This document shows, piece by piece, positions 1 to 6,200 of a DNA stretch of 6,200 nucleotides. Location of the stretch: contig JAIVHD010000362.1 in assembly GCA_020201235.1 (NCBI GenBank), positions 1 to 6,200 on the forward strand. Direction: 5' to 3'. The position numbers and the translations under genes were made by a program. The DNA comes from Lysobacteraceae bacterium (GTDB lineage: Bacteria; Pseudomonadota; Gammaproteobacteria; Xanthomonadales; Wenzhouxiangellaceae). Under the pieces are notes generated by a model. The model made no database searches. It saw only the letters and a list, made by a program, of their open reading frames with translations, and was not told the DNA's origin. Each line of letters opens with the position of its first letter. Positions within the stretch are counted from its first letter, which is position 1.

Positions 1-37
1 GATTAGAATAGAGGCTGGATCGGCAAGAGTTTCTTAC

Positions 38-1102
38 ATGAGCCTGGATCAAATCAGCCTGACGCGTCCGGACGACTGGCATCTGCATTTGCGCGACGGT
101 CCGATTCTCGAACGTGTGCTTCCGGCCACGGCGCGGTGCTTCGGTCGCGCAATCATCATGCCCAATCTGAAGCCACCGGTGACCACGGTGCAGCAGGCCG
201 GGGACTACCGCGATCGTATTGTGCGCGCCACGCCTGGCGATTCGTGTTTCGAGCCGCTGATGACACTGTATCTGACCGACAACACGCCGCCCGACGAAAT
301 CTACCGGGCGGCTGAATGCGAGTTCATTCATGCGGTCAAGTACTACCCCGCCGGGGCCACTACGCATTCCGACAGCGGTGTGACGAATCTCGGAAACGTC
401 GCCGCGGCGCTGGCTGCCATGCAGGATGCAGGCTTGCCGTTGCTGCTGCACGGCGAAGTGACCGATCTAGACATTGACATCTTTGACCGCGAAGCGGTTT
501 TCATCAAACGTCACCTGGCGCGGCTAATCGATGATTTTCCCGATCTGCGCATGGTGCTTGAGCACGTCACGACCGCCGAGGCTGTCGAGTTTGTGCTTGC
601 AGCACCCGCGCACATCGGCGCGACCATCACGGCGCATCATTTGCTGCTCAACCGAAATGCAATGTTTGAGGGTGGTCTGCGACCGCACTATTATTGTCTG
701 CCGATCATCAAGCGCGAAAAGCATCGGCAGGCGCTGATTGATGCGGCCACCAGCGGCAGCCCGAAATTTTTCCTGGGGACCGATTCTGCCCCGCACCCGA
801 AACACGCTAAAGAATCCGACTGCGGCTGCGCCGGGGTCTTCAGCGCGCCGGTTGCAATCGAACTTTACGCGGAGGTGTTCGAATCGGTCGGCGCACTGGA
901 TCGGCTGGAGGCTTTTGCAAGCTTTCATGGGCCCGATTTCTACGGGCTGCCGCGCAACCGGGACAGCATCACGCTCAAGCGCCAAGCGTGGTGCGTGCCG
1001 GAGTCGTTTGAACTGGGCCGCACCAACAGCCCGGATGGCGCGGCGGTCGCGATTGTGTTGCGGGCCGGTACGGCGATTTCCTGGCAACTGGCTGATGATT
1101 GA
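38..1102 (+). CDS. pyrC: Dihydroorotase, E. coli-type class II (PyrC)
   Basis: The product is a 354-aa cytoplasmic dihydroorotase, which interconverts N-carbamoyl-aspartate and dihydroorotate in the third step of de novo pyrimidine synthesis. It aligns from end to end with E. coli PyrC as I remember it (348 aa). The zinc-site residues are all visible: H15 and H17 in [10 protein letters not shown], the carbamylated lysine K101 in [11 protein letters not shown]138 in LLLHGE, H176 in LEHVTT and D249 in FLGTDSAPH. The conserved KESDCGCAG segment is also present. The ATG at 38 gives the expected N-terminus; upstream there is only a weak purine stretch (AAGAG, about 25-29). The gene seems to stand alone here: its TGA lies 26 bp from the stop of the convergent rsgA. 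There is no sign of truncation or frameshift. The identification is very secure. Confidence 0.97.
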   Translation: MSLDQISLTRPDDWHLHLRDGPILERVLPATARCFGRAIIMPNLKPPVTTVQQAGDYRDRIVRATPGDSCFEPLMTLYLTDNTPPDEIYRAAECEFIHAVKYYPAGATTHSDSGVTNLGNVAAALAAMQDAGLPLLLHGEVTDLDIDIFDREAVFIKRHLARLIDDFPDLRMVLEHVTTAEAVEFVLAAPAHIGATITAHHLLLNRNAMFEGGLRPHYYCLPIIKREKHRQALIDAATSGSPKFFLGTDSAPHPKHAKESDCGCAGVFSAPVAIELYAEVFESVGALDRLEAFASFHGPDFYGLPRNRDSITLKRQAWCVPESFELGRTNSPDGAAVAIVLRAGTAISWQLADD

Positions 1103-1122
1103 AGCTCGGTTGGCGTTCAATC
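1097..1122. terminator. Possible bidirectional hairpin between pyrC and rsgA
   Basis: A perfect 7-bp inverted repeat, GATTGAA (1097-1103) and TTCAATC (1116-1122), encloses a 12-nt loop. It spans the pyrC stop codon and most of the 26-bp gap to the rsgA stop. The position between two convergent genes suits a shared terminator. However, the stem is AT-rich and no run of T follows on either strand, so an intrinsic terminator is only a weak possibility. Confidence 0.25.
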
Positions 1123-1128
1123 GGCCCA

Positions 1129-2004
1129 CTAGCCCAAACCCAGTCGCCGTTGCTCGGCGAGCAGATTGAGCCAGGCCTGGTATCGGCAGTCGGGAAGCTT
1201 TCCGGTCCCGACCGCATCCCGGATGGCGCACGCGGGTTCGTGGCAATGGCTGCAGTCGCGAAACCGGCACTGGCCACGAAACGGCCTGAACTCCGGAAAG
1301 CCCTGTTCGAGCTCGGTCGTGGTCATTCGCCACAGGCCGTATTCCCAGACGCCCGGCGTGTCGATCAGCCAGCCGTTGTCTGGAAGGTGATAGAGGCGGG
1401 CACCGGTGGTGGTGTGACGGCCTTTTCCGGTGCTGCGCGATAGGCGATTGGTTTGCAGTGCGAGATCGGGCAGCAACGCATTGGTCAACGACGATTTGCC
1501 GACGCCGGACTGGCCAGCCAACAGGTGGACGCCGCCGTGCAGCATCGTCTTCAGGCCGTCCAGGTCCATGGGTGGCGTGCAGCAGGTATGCAGGACGTCG
1601 ATCTCGAGGTCGTGCAGATGGGTGAATGGCGGCCGATCGGGAACGCCGAGATCGGCCTTGTTGACGATCACCACCGGCTTGATGTTCTGCATGCAGGCCG
1701 CGGCAATGTAGCGGTGCACAAGATCGACACTCGGAGCAGGTTCTGGTGCGATCACGATCAGCAGATGGGTCAGGTTGGCCGCCATCGGTTGAAAGCGTCC
1801 GTTTGCAGTGCCGCGACCGAACAGCGAATCGCGCGGCAAGATTCCTGTCACGCCCGATTCGCGGTCCAGCATCACCCGGTCGCCGGGCAGCGGCCGACCG
1901 ATGCTTCTTCGAAAACGGATTTCGATCGGCACATCACTCGGCGAAGGTTCCGGGACGGCAAGCCCGTGATTGCCGAGTGCGGTTAAAATCCGCCAGCTAT
2001 CCAT
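1129..2004 (-). CDS. rsgA: Small ribosomal subunit biogenesis GTPase RsgA (YjeQ/EngC)
   Basis: The product is a 291-aa circularly permuted GTPase that binds the 30S subunit late in maturation and couples GTP hydrolysis to its release. After an N-terminal OB-fold-like region (about 1-80), the G motifs appear in the permuted order: G4 NKAD at 115-118, G1 GQSGVGKSS at 164-172, the GRHTTT switch at 195-200 and G3 DTPG at 215-218. A C-terminal zinc site follows with the family spacing C246-x4-C251-x-H253-x5-C259. The frame stays open to 2166, inside orn, but recognisable protein begins at MDSWRI. The ATG at 2004 has a strong GGAGG site six bases upstream, so I chose that start. The protein is shorter than E. 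coli RsgA (350 aa) mainly at the N-terminus, which varies in this family. It is divergent from orn, as in E. coli. Confidence 0.96.
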   Translation of the reverse strand: MDSWRILTALGNHGLAVPEPSPSDVPIEIRFRRSIGRPLPGDRVMLDRESGVTGILPRDSLFGRGTANGRFQPMAANLTHLLIVIAPEPAPSVDLVHRYIAAACMQNIKPVVIVNKADLGVPDRPPFTHLHDLEIDVLHTCCTPPMDLDGLKTMLHGGVHLLAGQSGVGKSSLTNALLPDLALQTNRLSRSTGKGRHTTTGARLYHLPDNGWLIDTPGVWEYGLWRMTTTELEQGFPEFRPFRGQCRFRDCSHCHEPACAIRDAVGTGKLPDCRYQAWLNLLAEQRRLGLG

Positions 2005-2010
2005 CACTTT

Positions 2011-2016
2011 CCTCCC
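2011..2016 (-). promoter_or_regulatory. Strong Shine-Dalgarno site that fixes the rsgA start
   Basis: On the minus strand this reads GGGAGG and contains GGAGG, six bases before the ATG at 2004. It is the best ribosome binding site in the window. It supports the 291-aa RsgA over the longer open frame that would run back into orn. Confidence 0.7.
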
Positions 2017-2024
2017 GACCCGGC

Positions 2025-2033
2025 TGGTATAGT
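2025..2033 (+). promoter_or_regulatory. Extended -10 promoter element for orn
   Basis: The sequence TGGTATAGT matches the sigma-70 extended -10 pattern TGnTATAAT at all but one position. It lies 26 bp before the orn ATG, which implies a start site near 2040 and a leader of about 20 nt. The hexamer 17 bp upstream (CACTTT, 2005-2010) is a poor -35, as is usual for extended -10 promoters. The same bases read TATACC on the minus strand and could serve as a weak -10 for rsgA, so the two divergent promoters may overlap. This is inferred from sequence alone. Confidence 0.45.
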
Positions 2034-2059
2034 CTTGACGGGACCAGCAACGGAATGAC

Positions 2060-2617
2060 ATGGACGAACAACGACTGATCTGGATTGATCTGGAAATGAC
2101 CGGCCTCGATGTCCGGCGCGATAAGATCATCGAAATCGCGACCATCGTGACCGATTCCCAACTCAATCAGATTGCCGAAGGGCCCAACCTGGCTGTGCGG
2201 GCGACCGACGACGAGTTGAGCACGATGGACGATTGGAATACCCGCACCCATATCGAATCGGGGCTGGTCCAGCGTTGCCTGGAAAGTCATCTCGACGCGC
2301 GCGCGGCCGAACGCGAAACCCTTGAGTTCCTGTCGGAACTGGTGCCGGCCGGAAAATCGCCGATGTGTGGCAATTCGATTTGCCAGGATCGGCGCTTTCT
2401 CGCCCGTTTGATGCCGGAACTGGAAGCCTGGTTTCATTATCGCAACCTTGACGTCAGCACGATCAAGGAATTGGCACGTCGCTGGGCACCACAAATCACC
2501 GAGAGCCTGACCAAGGAGTCCAGCCATCGTGCACTGGACGATATTCGTGATTCGATTGCCGAACTCAAATATTATCGTCCTTTTATGGGGGCGCTGGGCG
2601 GCCTGGCGACCGCATAG
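2060..2617 (+). CDS. orn: Oligoribonuclease (Orn), DEDDh 3'-5' exonuclease
   Basis: The product is a 185-aa cytoplasmic 3'-5' exoribonuclease that degrades very short RNAs (2-5 nt), including the pGpG made from cyclic di-GMP. The DEDDh catalytic set is complete: D10 and E12 in [10 protein letters not shown]110 in NSICQDRRF, then H156 and D161 in [12 protein letters not shown]. These positions are offset by two from E. coli Orn. The length is close to the usual ~181 aa. The start ATG at 2060 has only a weak GGAA four bases upstream, but the N-terminus matches the family exactly. The gene is divergent from rsgA and convergent with ppsA, with 60 bp between the stops. In many gammaproteobacteria Orn is essential, and nothing here suggests damage. 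Confidence 0.97.
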   Translation: MDEQRLIWIDLEMTGLDVRRDKIIEIATIVTDSQLNQIAEGPNLAVRATDDELSTMDDWNTRTHIESGLVQRCLESHLDARAAERETLEFLSELVPAGKSPMCGNSICQDRRFLARLMPELEAWFHYRNLDVSTIKELARRWAPQITESLTKESSHRALDDIRDSIAELKYYRPFMGALGGLATA

Positions 2618-2672
2618 ATTCGGACGCCCGTCTTATTCACCACGCCATGATGGGCGCAATCTCCAGCCGCTC

Positions 2673-2688
2673 AGTCCTCAGGACTTTT
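2673..2688 (+). terminator. Small hairpin with T-run, possible orn terminator
   Basis: AGTCC (2673-2677), a three-base loop TCA and GGACT (2681-2685) form a perfect 5-bp hairpin, followed on the + strand by TTTT (2685-2688, sharing the last T of the stem). The geometry is that of a minimal intrinsic terminator for rightward transcription from orn. The loop is the ppsA stop codon read on the other strand. The short stem makes the efficiency doubtful. Confidence 0.3.
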
Positions 2689-4813
2689 CCGCCAGGCGGC
2701 GCCAGGTATCGACCACGGTATCCGGGTTCAGCGACATGCTGCCGATGCCCTTTTCAAGCAGCCACTCGGCCAGGTCTGGATGGTCAGAAGGCCCCTGTCC
2801 GCAGATCCCGATGTATTTGTCCTGTTTCAGGCAGGCCTTGATCGCCATTTCGAGCAACGCTTTGACCGCACCATCGCGCTCGTCGAAGCGATGTGCCACC
2901 AGGCCGGAATCTCTGTCCAGGCCCAGCGTTAATTGCGTCATGTCGTTCGAACCGATCGAAAACCCGTCGAAGTGCTCGAGGAATTCATCGGCCAAAAGCG
3001 CGTTCGACGGCAATTCACACATCATGATGATTTTCAAGCCGTTTTCGCCGCGACTCAGGCCGAATTTCTGCATCACCTCGACCACCTCGCGGGCTTCGCC
3101 GACGGTGCGCACGAACGGGGGCCCGAATGGCGCGGCGATCGTCGCGATTCCCTCGACCAGCCGGTCGACGTAGAATTGCACCGGCGATTCGTAGCCGGCC
3201 GTGCGTTTGTCGATTTCGCTTTTGAGTTCGGGTGATTGTCGTTCGTACTCAAGGAGTGCGCGCGGATGGATGCCAATCATTCGGTTGATGATGAACTCCA
3301 GGCGTGCCAGGCCGATGCCGTGGTTCGGAATCTGGGCGAAGTCGAAGGCTCGGTCGGGGTTGGCAACGTTCATCATCAGCTTGACCGGGGCCTCGGGCAT
3401 GTCTTCGAGGCTGTCCTCGGAGACGCTGAACTTCAGTTCGCCGGGATATACGCGGCCGGTATCGCCTTCGGCACACGAAACGGTGACCGTGTCGCCATGG
3501 CGCACTTTTTGAGTTGCATCACCGCAGCCGACAACCGCCGGAATGCCCAGTTCGCGGGCGATGATCGCGGCATGGCAGGTTCGCCCGCCGCGATTGGTAA
3601 CGATCGCTGAGGCGCGTTTCATGACCGGCTCCCAATCGGGGTCGGTCATGTCGGTAATCAGCACATCGCCGTCTTCGACTTCGTGCATGTCGGCGATGTC
3701 ACCGACCACGCGTGCCTTGCCCGAGCCGATGCGCTGGCCGATCGCGCGGCCTTCGACCAGCACGTCGCCGGTCTGTTCGAGCTTGAAGCGCTCCATGACC
3801 TGACCGCTACGGCTTTTGACGGTCTCTGGACGGGCCTGCAGAATGTAGATTTCGCCGGTATGACCGTCTTTGCCCCATTCAATATCCATCGGTCGACCGT
3901 AATGCTTTTCGATGGTCAGCGCCATTACGCCGAGCTTTTCGGCATCCTCATCGGTAATCGAAAAGGCGTTTCGAAGGTTTTCCGGGGTGTCCTCGGTGTC
4001 CACGCCACCACCATCGGCGTACACCATCCGGGTGGCCTTAGTGCCGATGCCACGTCTCAACACGGCTGGTCGGCCGGCCTCAAGATTGGCCTTGAAAAGA
4101 TAAAATTCGTCGGGATTGACGGCACCCTGGACGACGCTTTCGCCCAAACCGTAGCTTGAGGTTATGAAGACCACGCCCCGATAGCCCGACTCGGTGTCGA
4201 GCGTGAACAGCACGCCGGCCGCGCCGGTGTCGGAACGCACCATCAACTGAATGCCGGCCGACAATGCGACTTCGGCGTGCTTGAAGCCATGATGAACGCG
4301 GTAGGCAATCGCGCGATCGTTGTACAGGCTGGCGAAAACCTCGTGAATCTTGAGCAGAACCTCTTCGAGGCCGCAAACGTTCAGGAAGGTCTCCTGCTGT
4401 CCCGCAAACGACGCGTCGGGAAGATCCTCGGCGGTTGCCGACGAGCGGACCGCAACCGAGATCGAGTCACCGAAACGCTGTTGCATTTCGCTCCAGGCCT
4501 CGGTAATCGCCTCGTTCAGGCTGTCGGGCAGGGGCGTTTCGACAATCCACTGCCGAATTTCACGGCCGGCCACGGCGAGCTCGCGCACGTCTTCGATATC
4601 AAGCGACTCCAGCCGGTCGGCGATGCGTTTATCAAGTCCGGTCTGCTTCAAAAAGTCGCGAAACGCGCTGGCTGTCGTCGCGAAACCGCCGGGGACATTG
4701 ACGCCCATCGAGGACAAATTCGAGATCATCTCGCCGAGAGAAGCGTTTTTTCCGCCCACTTCGTCGAGATCATTCATGCCTAGCTGGTCGAGCCAGCGGA
4801 TATACTCACTCAC
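2678..4813 (-). CDS. ppsA: Phosphoenolpyruvate synthase (PpsA) with internal deletion
   Basis: PEP synthase (pyruvate, water dikinase) makes PEP, AMP and phosphate from pyruvate and ATP in gluconeogenesis. The N-terminal ATP-binding domain is complete, with VRSSATAED at 122-130 and [10 protein letters not shown] at 136-145. The swivelling phosphohistidine domain carries H414 in GGRTCHAAI. The C-terminal barrel keeps R504, E600, SIGSNDMTQ at 619-627 and C671 in GICGQGPSD. The product is 711 aa against about 790 for the family. The shortfall lies at one point: after [11 protein letters not shown] (to P565) the sequence jumps to PFVRTVGEA (from P566). About 73 residues are absent, including the VRLSDFKSNEY and NPMLGFRGA motifs that bind substrate. 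The frame remains open. The start is a GTG at 4813 (MSEYIRW); a GAAG five bases upstream is a weak binding site. The family is certain, but normal activity is unlikely. Confidence 0.93.
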   Translation of the reverse strand: MSEYIRWLDQLGMNDLDEVGGKNASLGEMISNLSSMGVNVPGGFATTASAFRDFLKQTGLDKRIADRLESLDIEDVRELAVAGREIRQWIVETPLPDSLNEAITEAWSEMQQRFGDSISVAVRSSATAEDLPDASFAGQQETFLNVCGLEEVLLKIHEVFASLYNDRAIAYRVHHGFKHAEVALSAGIQLMVRSDTGAAGVLFTLDTESGYRGVVFITSSYGLGESVVQGAVNPDEFYLFKANLEAGRPAVLRRGIGTKATRMVYADGGGVDTEDTPENLRNAFSITDEDAEKLGVMALTIEKHYGRPMDIEWGKDGHTGEIYILQARPETVKSRSGQVMERFKLEQTGDVLVEGRAIGQRIGSGKARVVGDIADMHEVEDGDVLITDMTDPDWEPVMKRASAIVTNRGGRTCHAAIIARELGIPAVVGCGDATQKVRHGDTVTVSCAEGDTGRVYPGELKFSVSEDSLEDMPEAPVKLMMNVANPDRAFDFAQIPNHGIGLARLEFIINRMIGIHPRALLEYERQSPELKSEIDKRTAGYESPVQFYVDRLVEGIATIAAPFGPPFVRTVGEAREVVEVMQKFGLSRGENGLKIIMMCELPSNALLADEFLEHFDGFSIGSNDMTQLTLGLDRDSGLVAHRFDERDGAVKALLEMAIKACLKQDKYIGICGQGPSDHPDLAEWLLEKGIGSMSLNPDTVVDTWRRLAEKS

Positions 4814-4863
4814 AGTCGCTTCATTTCCCGAAATTTCAAACCACCTATTGTAACCGTCTGCCC
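4814..4863. promoter_or_regulatory. Divergent ppsA/ppsR intergenic spacer
   Basis: This 50-bp, AT-richer spacer must hold at least part of the signals for both divergent genes. It contains the palindrome GAAATTTC (4830-4837). Toward ppsR, TATTGT (4847-4852) is a possible -10 without a convincing -35. No good Shine-Dalgarno site precedes the ppsR ATG. I could not recognise a Cra (FruR) site, which controls ppsA in E. coli. The promoter function is inferred from the layout only. Confidence 0.35.
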
Positions 4864-5148
4864 ATGCGCCGAACCGTACTGTTTGTATCCGATGGCACTG
4901 CCATTACTGCCGAGACTTTCGGGCACAGCCTGTTGACCCAGTTCTCAGGCACCGAATTTCGACAGGTGCGCCTGCCGTTCGTCGATACCGTGAACAAAGC
5001 GCGCGACACGGTCGATATGATCAATCGCGCCGGCCAGGCCGACCAGGCATGGCCGCTGGTCTTTAGCACCATCATCGATGCCGAGGTTGCGGCCGTTGCA
5101 TTTTGGCCTAAAAGCCGCAAACTATCCGCTAACCGAGGAAGATCTTGA
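4864..5148 (+). pseudogene. ppsR: PpsR (PEP synthase regulatory protein), N-terminal fragment
   Basis: PpsR (DUF299) is a bifunctional kinase/pyrophosphorylase that switches PEP synthase off with ADP and on with phosphate. This 94-codon frame begins with the family's typical N-terminus: [19 protein letters not shown] at 6-24, then LPFVDTVNKAR and PLVFSTIIDAEVAAV up to about residue 78. After that, homology stops and the last ~16 codons, ending at a TGA at 5146, are out-of-frame sequence. The PpsR C-terminal part resumes at once in another frame (see the next entry). The ATG at 4864 fits the family start. It is divergent from ppsA, as in E. coli, so the partner assignment is secure. As it stands the fragment lacks the P-loop and cannot be a working kinase. 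Confidence 0.85.
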
Positions 5149-5416
5149 AAAACCTCGATTGCCAGACTTTCTTCGTCAGCACAAAAAGAAGCTTTTTGGC
5201 TTGACGATCGAAGCCGAGCGCCTGTCGGAGATCCGCCAGACCCGCAGACCGGATAGCCGATATGCCTCGTTAAAACAATGCCGTTACGAGGTCGATGCCG
5301 CCGAATCGCTGCTGCGCTCTGAAGGCGTACCGGTTTTAAGTTCAACCCGAGCCTCGGTCGAGGAACTTGCCAGCCGAATTGTTTTCGAACTGGAGTTGAA
5401 TCGAGATCATTTTTAA
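5078..5416 (+). pseudogene. ppsR: PpsR, C-terminal fragment in a shifted frame
   Basis: This frame carries the C-terminal part of PpsR: HFGLKAANYPLTEED, then LFGLTIEAERLSEIR, RYASLKQCRYEV and STRASVEELASRI, ending at the TAA at 5414. Real homology begins near 5096 (LHFGLKAANY); the ATG at 5078 lies in out-of-frame bases of the N-terminal part and is probably not a true start. Compared with E. coli PpsR (about 277 aa), the two fragments together make only about 185 aa. Roughly 85-90 residues are missing between them, including the GVSRxGKTPT P-loop. The loss is not a multiple of three, hence the frame change. I read both pieces as one broken gene; two separate functional genes are unlikely. 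Confidence 0.82.
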
Positions 5417-5428
5417 ACCATGAATTGA

Positions 5429-5447
5429 CCGATTTGTCAAGAATCGG
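5429..5447. terminator. Stem-loop downstream of ppsR
   Basis: CCGATT (5429-5434) and AATCGG (5442-5447) form a perfect 6-bp stem with a seven-base loop, 12 bp after the ppsR stop. No T-run follows on the + strand; the next bases are AAATTTC. It could be a weak terminator for ppsR or an operator for the following gene. The evidence is structural only. Confidence 0.3.
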
Positions 5448-5463
5448 AAATTTCAATCTGCTG

Positions 5464-5472
5464 TGATATGCT
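5464..5472 (+). promoter_or_regulatory. Candidate extended -10 just before the DUF1249 gene
   Basis: TGATATGCT has the TGn motif followed by TATGCT, which matches TATAAT at four of six positions. If used, transcription would start near 5479, almost at the ATG at 5481, giving a nearly leaderless message. That would agree with the lack of any Shine-Dalgarno site there. The only plausible upstream -35, TTGTCA at 5434-5439, is too far away. Confidence 0.2.
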
Positions 5473-5480
5473 GCATCGAT

Positions 5481-6008
5481 ATGCTAACCCAATTGCGCAA
5501 TCCAAACTCGTTATCCCGCGTCATCGCGCGTCGCCTGCCGTCGTTGCATTCGGGCGTTTTTCATGCCTTGAGCACGCTCATGCCCGACAATCTGACGCGA
5601 GATGATGTTCTGGTCTCCCGCGTTAAAGACGCGCCGGAACTCTATATGCGGGTTCTGGAACGCCATAATTACACGACGTTTCTTCAATTGACCTATTTAC
5701 TGGGTCCGGAACGCGAGCAGCATCCCAATGCGCACATTCGCGTGTATCACGATGCGCGCATGGCCGAAGCAACTTCGTTTTCACCCGAACAGGGTATCGA
5801 GCGCCTGGCCGGGCCCGATTTGCCGGTTCGCGGGCTGGTCGAGCGAAGCTGGCGCATGAACAGGGCCTTGCTGAAATGGCTGGAATACCTGTTGGCCGAA
5901 GGCCACAACGCCTCGACCATGCAGCCGGCCGATGAAACGCCGGACAATCTGGCCGATCCAGAGCCGGTGTCAGCCGAGGCAAGCGACGAGAGCGTTCGAC
6001 TCGATTGA
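5481..6008 (+). CDS. DUF1249 family protein (YqiB-like), function unknown
   Basis: The product is a 175-aa soluble protein with no signal peptide or membrane segment. I recognise it as DUF1249, the family of E. coli YqiB, from the central block: ELYMRVLERHNYTTFLQL at 53-70, then HIRVYHDARMAEATSF at 85-100, and WRMNRALLKWLEYLLAEGH at 124-142. The tail after residue 147 is acidic and low in complexity and is probably disordered. The biochemical role of the family is not known. In E. coli yqiB sits between nudF and cpdA; here it follows ppsR instead. I prefer the ATG at 5481 (MLTQLRNPNS). A GTG at 5463 in the same frame would add six residues (MICCID). Neither has a good ribosome binding site. 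The coding region looks intact. Confidence 0.88.
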   Translation: MLTQLRNPNSLSRVIARRLPSLHSGVFHALSTLMPDNLTRDDVLVSRVKDAPELYMRVLERHNYTTFLQLTYLLGPEREQHPNAHIRVYHDARMAEATSFSPEQGIERLAGPDLPVRGLVERSWRMNRALLKWLEYLLAEGHNASTMQPADETPDNLADPEPVSAEASDESVRLD

Positions 6009-6200
6009 GGCGAGCAAGTCTGTCGTACGTGGCTTTGGCAGTGCCAGAACCCCCGGAACGCCCTGTGTGATCGGGTCCAACAGACGCACTTCTCGCGCCA
6101 GGAAATCGAAAAATCCGTCGAGCCGGATTTAACCGCGACAAAACCAGGTCTCCGATTCAACCGAGTGCAGCCGATTCCCGGCATCCAGCATCAGTAACTG
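6009..6200. other. Right-edge region without a recognised gene
   Basis: I see no named gene here. On the minus strand, a frame enters from the right edge, reads LLMLDAGNRLHSVESETWF and stops at a TAA at 6129-6131. The same frame then stays open (DGFFDFLAREVRLLDPITQG and onward) to a TGA at 5970-5972, inside the DUF1249 gene. The composition is compatible with the end of a convergent, possibly interrupted gene. On the + strand, a TTG at 6005 overlaps the DUF1249 stop but its frame ends after 21 codons. No tRNA or clear terminator is visible. Confidence 0.3.

Noticed and set aside
524..1333. Long minus-strand open frame (269 codons) across pyrC
   Set aside because: It is antisense to an intact pyrC, is arginine-rich and low in recognisable motifs, and runs into rsgA in a different frame; it is a shadow of high-GC coding sequence.
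2005..2166. 54-codon N-terminal extension of RsgA
   Set aside because: It overlaps the start of orn on the other strand, does not resemble RsgA, and the ATG at 2004 has a strong ribosome binding site.
2060..2617. Orn as a DNA polymerase III epsilon-type proofreading exonuclease
   Set aside because: Both share the DEDDh fold, but the length, IDLEMTGLD start, [11 protein letters not shown] end and rsgA neighbour are specific to oligoribonuclease.
2678..4813. Pyruvate phosphate dikinase (PpdK) instead of PEP synthase
   Set aside because: Motifs such as [32 protein letters not shown] and GICGQGPSD, together with the neighbouring ppsR, match PpsA, not PpdK.
4812..4824. Tiny open frame (MKRL) whose stop overlaps the ppsA GTG start
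   Set aside because: ATG at 4824 reads four codons and ends in a TGA overlapping the GTG, which resembles a coupled leader peptide. The only purine stretch (GGGA) is one base from its ATG, too close to serve as a ribosome binding site.
6005..6070. Start of a cpdA-like gene coupled to the DUF1249 stop (TTG at 6005)
   Set aside because: E. coli has cpdA after yqiB, and the TTGA overlap looked suggestive, but the frame ends at a TGA after 21 codons and no metallophosphoesterase motif (such as DxH) appears in any + frame nearby.

Overview
The window looks like ordinary chromosomal DNA from a gammaproteobacterium with moderately high GC. This rests on an E. coli-type (class II) dihydroorotase, the divergent rsgA/orn pair, the divergent ppsA/ppsR pair and a DUF1249 (YqiB-type) protein, all of which are typical of that class. 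A finer placement (a Xanthomonadales- or Chromatiales-like lineage, for example) would be a guess. I see no insertion sequence, CRISPR array, tRNA, rRNA or prophage gene.

Layout from left to right: pyrC (+) reads into rsgA (-), with only 26 bp between the two stop codons. rsgA and orn diverge from a 55-bp spacer that carries a strong rsgA ribosome binding site and an extended -10 element for orn. orn (+) converges on ppsA (-), and a small hairpin followed by Ts sits at the end of ppsA. ppsA and ppsR diverge from a 50-bp spacer. A DUF1249 gene follows ppsR on the + strand. The last ~190 bp hold no gene I can name; a minus-strand frame entering from the right edge may be the end of another gene.

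The functions are housekeeping: pyrimidine synthesis (PyrC), 30S subunit maturation (RsgA), removal of 2-5 nt RNA fragments (Orn), gluconeogenic PEP formation from pyruvate (PpsA) and phosphorylation control of PpsA (PpsR).

The main surprise is that both members of the PpsA/PpsR enzyme-regulator pair look internally deleted, while pyrC, rsgA, orn and the DUF1249 gene look intact. PpsA stays in frame but lacks about 73 residues of its C-terminal PEP/pyruvate-binding barrel (junction near 3116-3121). PpsR lacks its middle, including the P-loop, and the join is out of frame (junction near 5092-5100). Either the PEP-synthase switch was recently lost in this strain, or the sequence or assembly is locally faulty. 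I see no convincing new multi-gene system.
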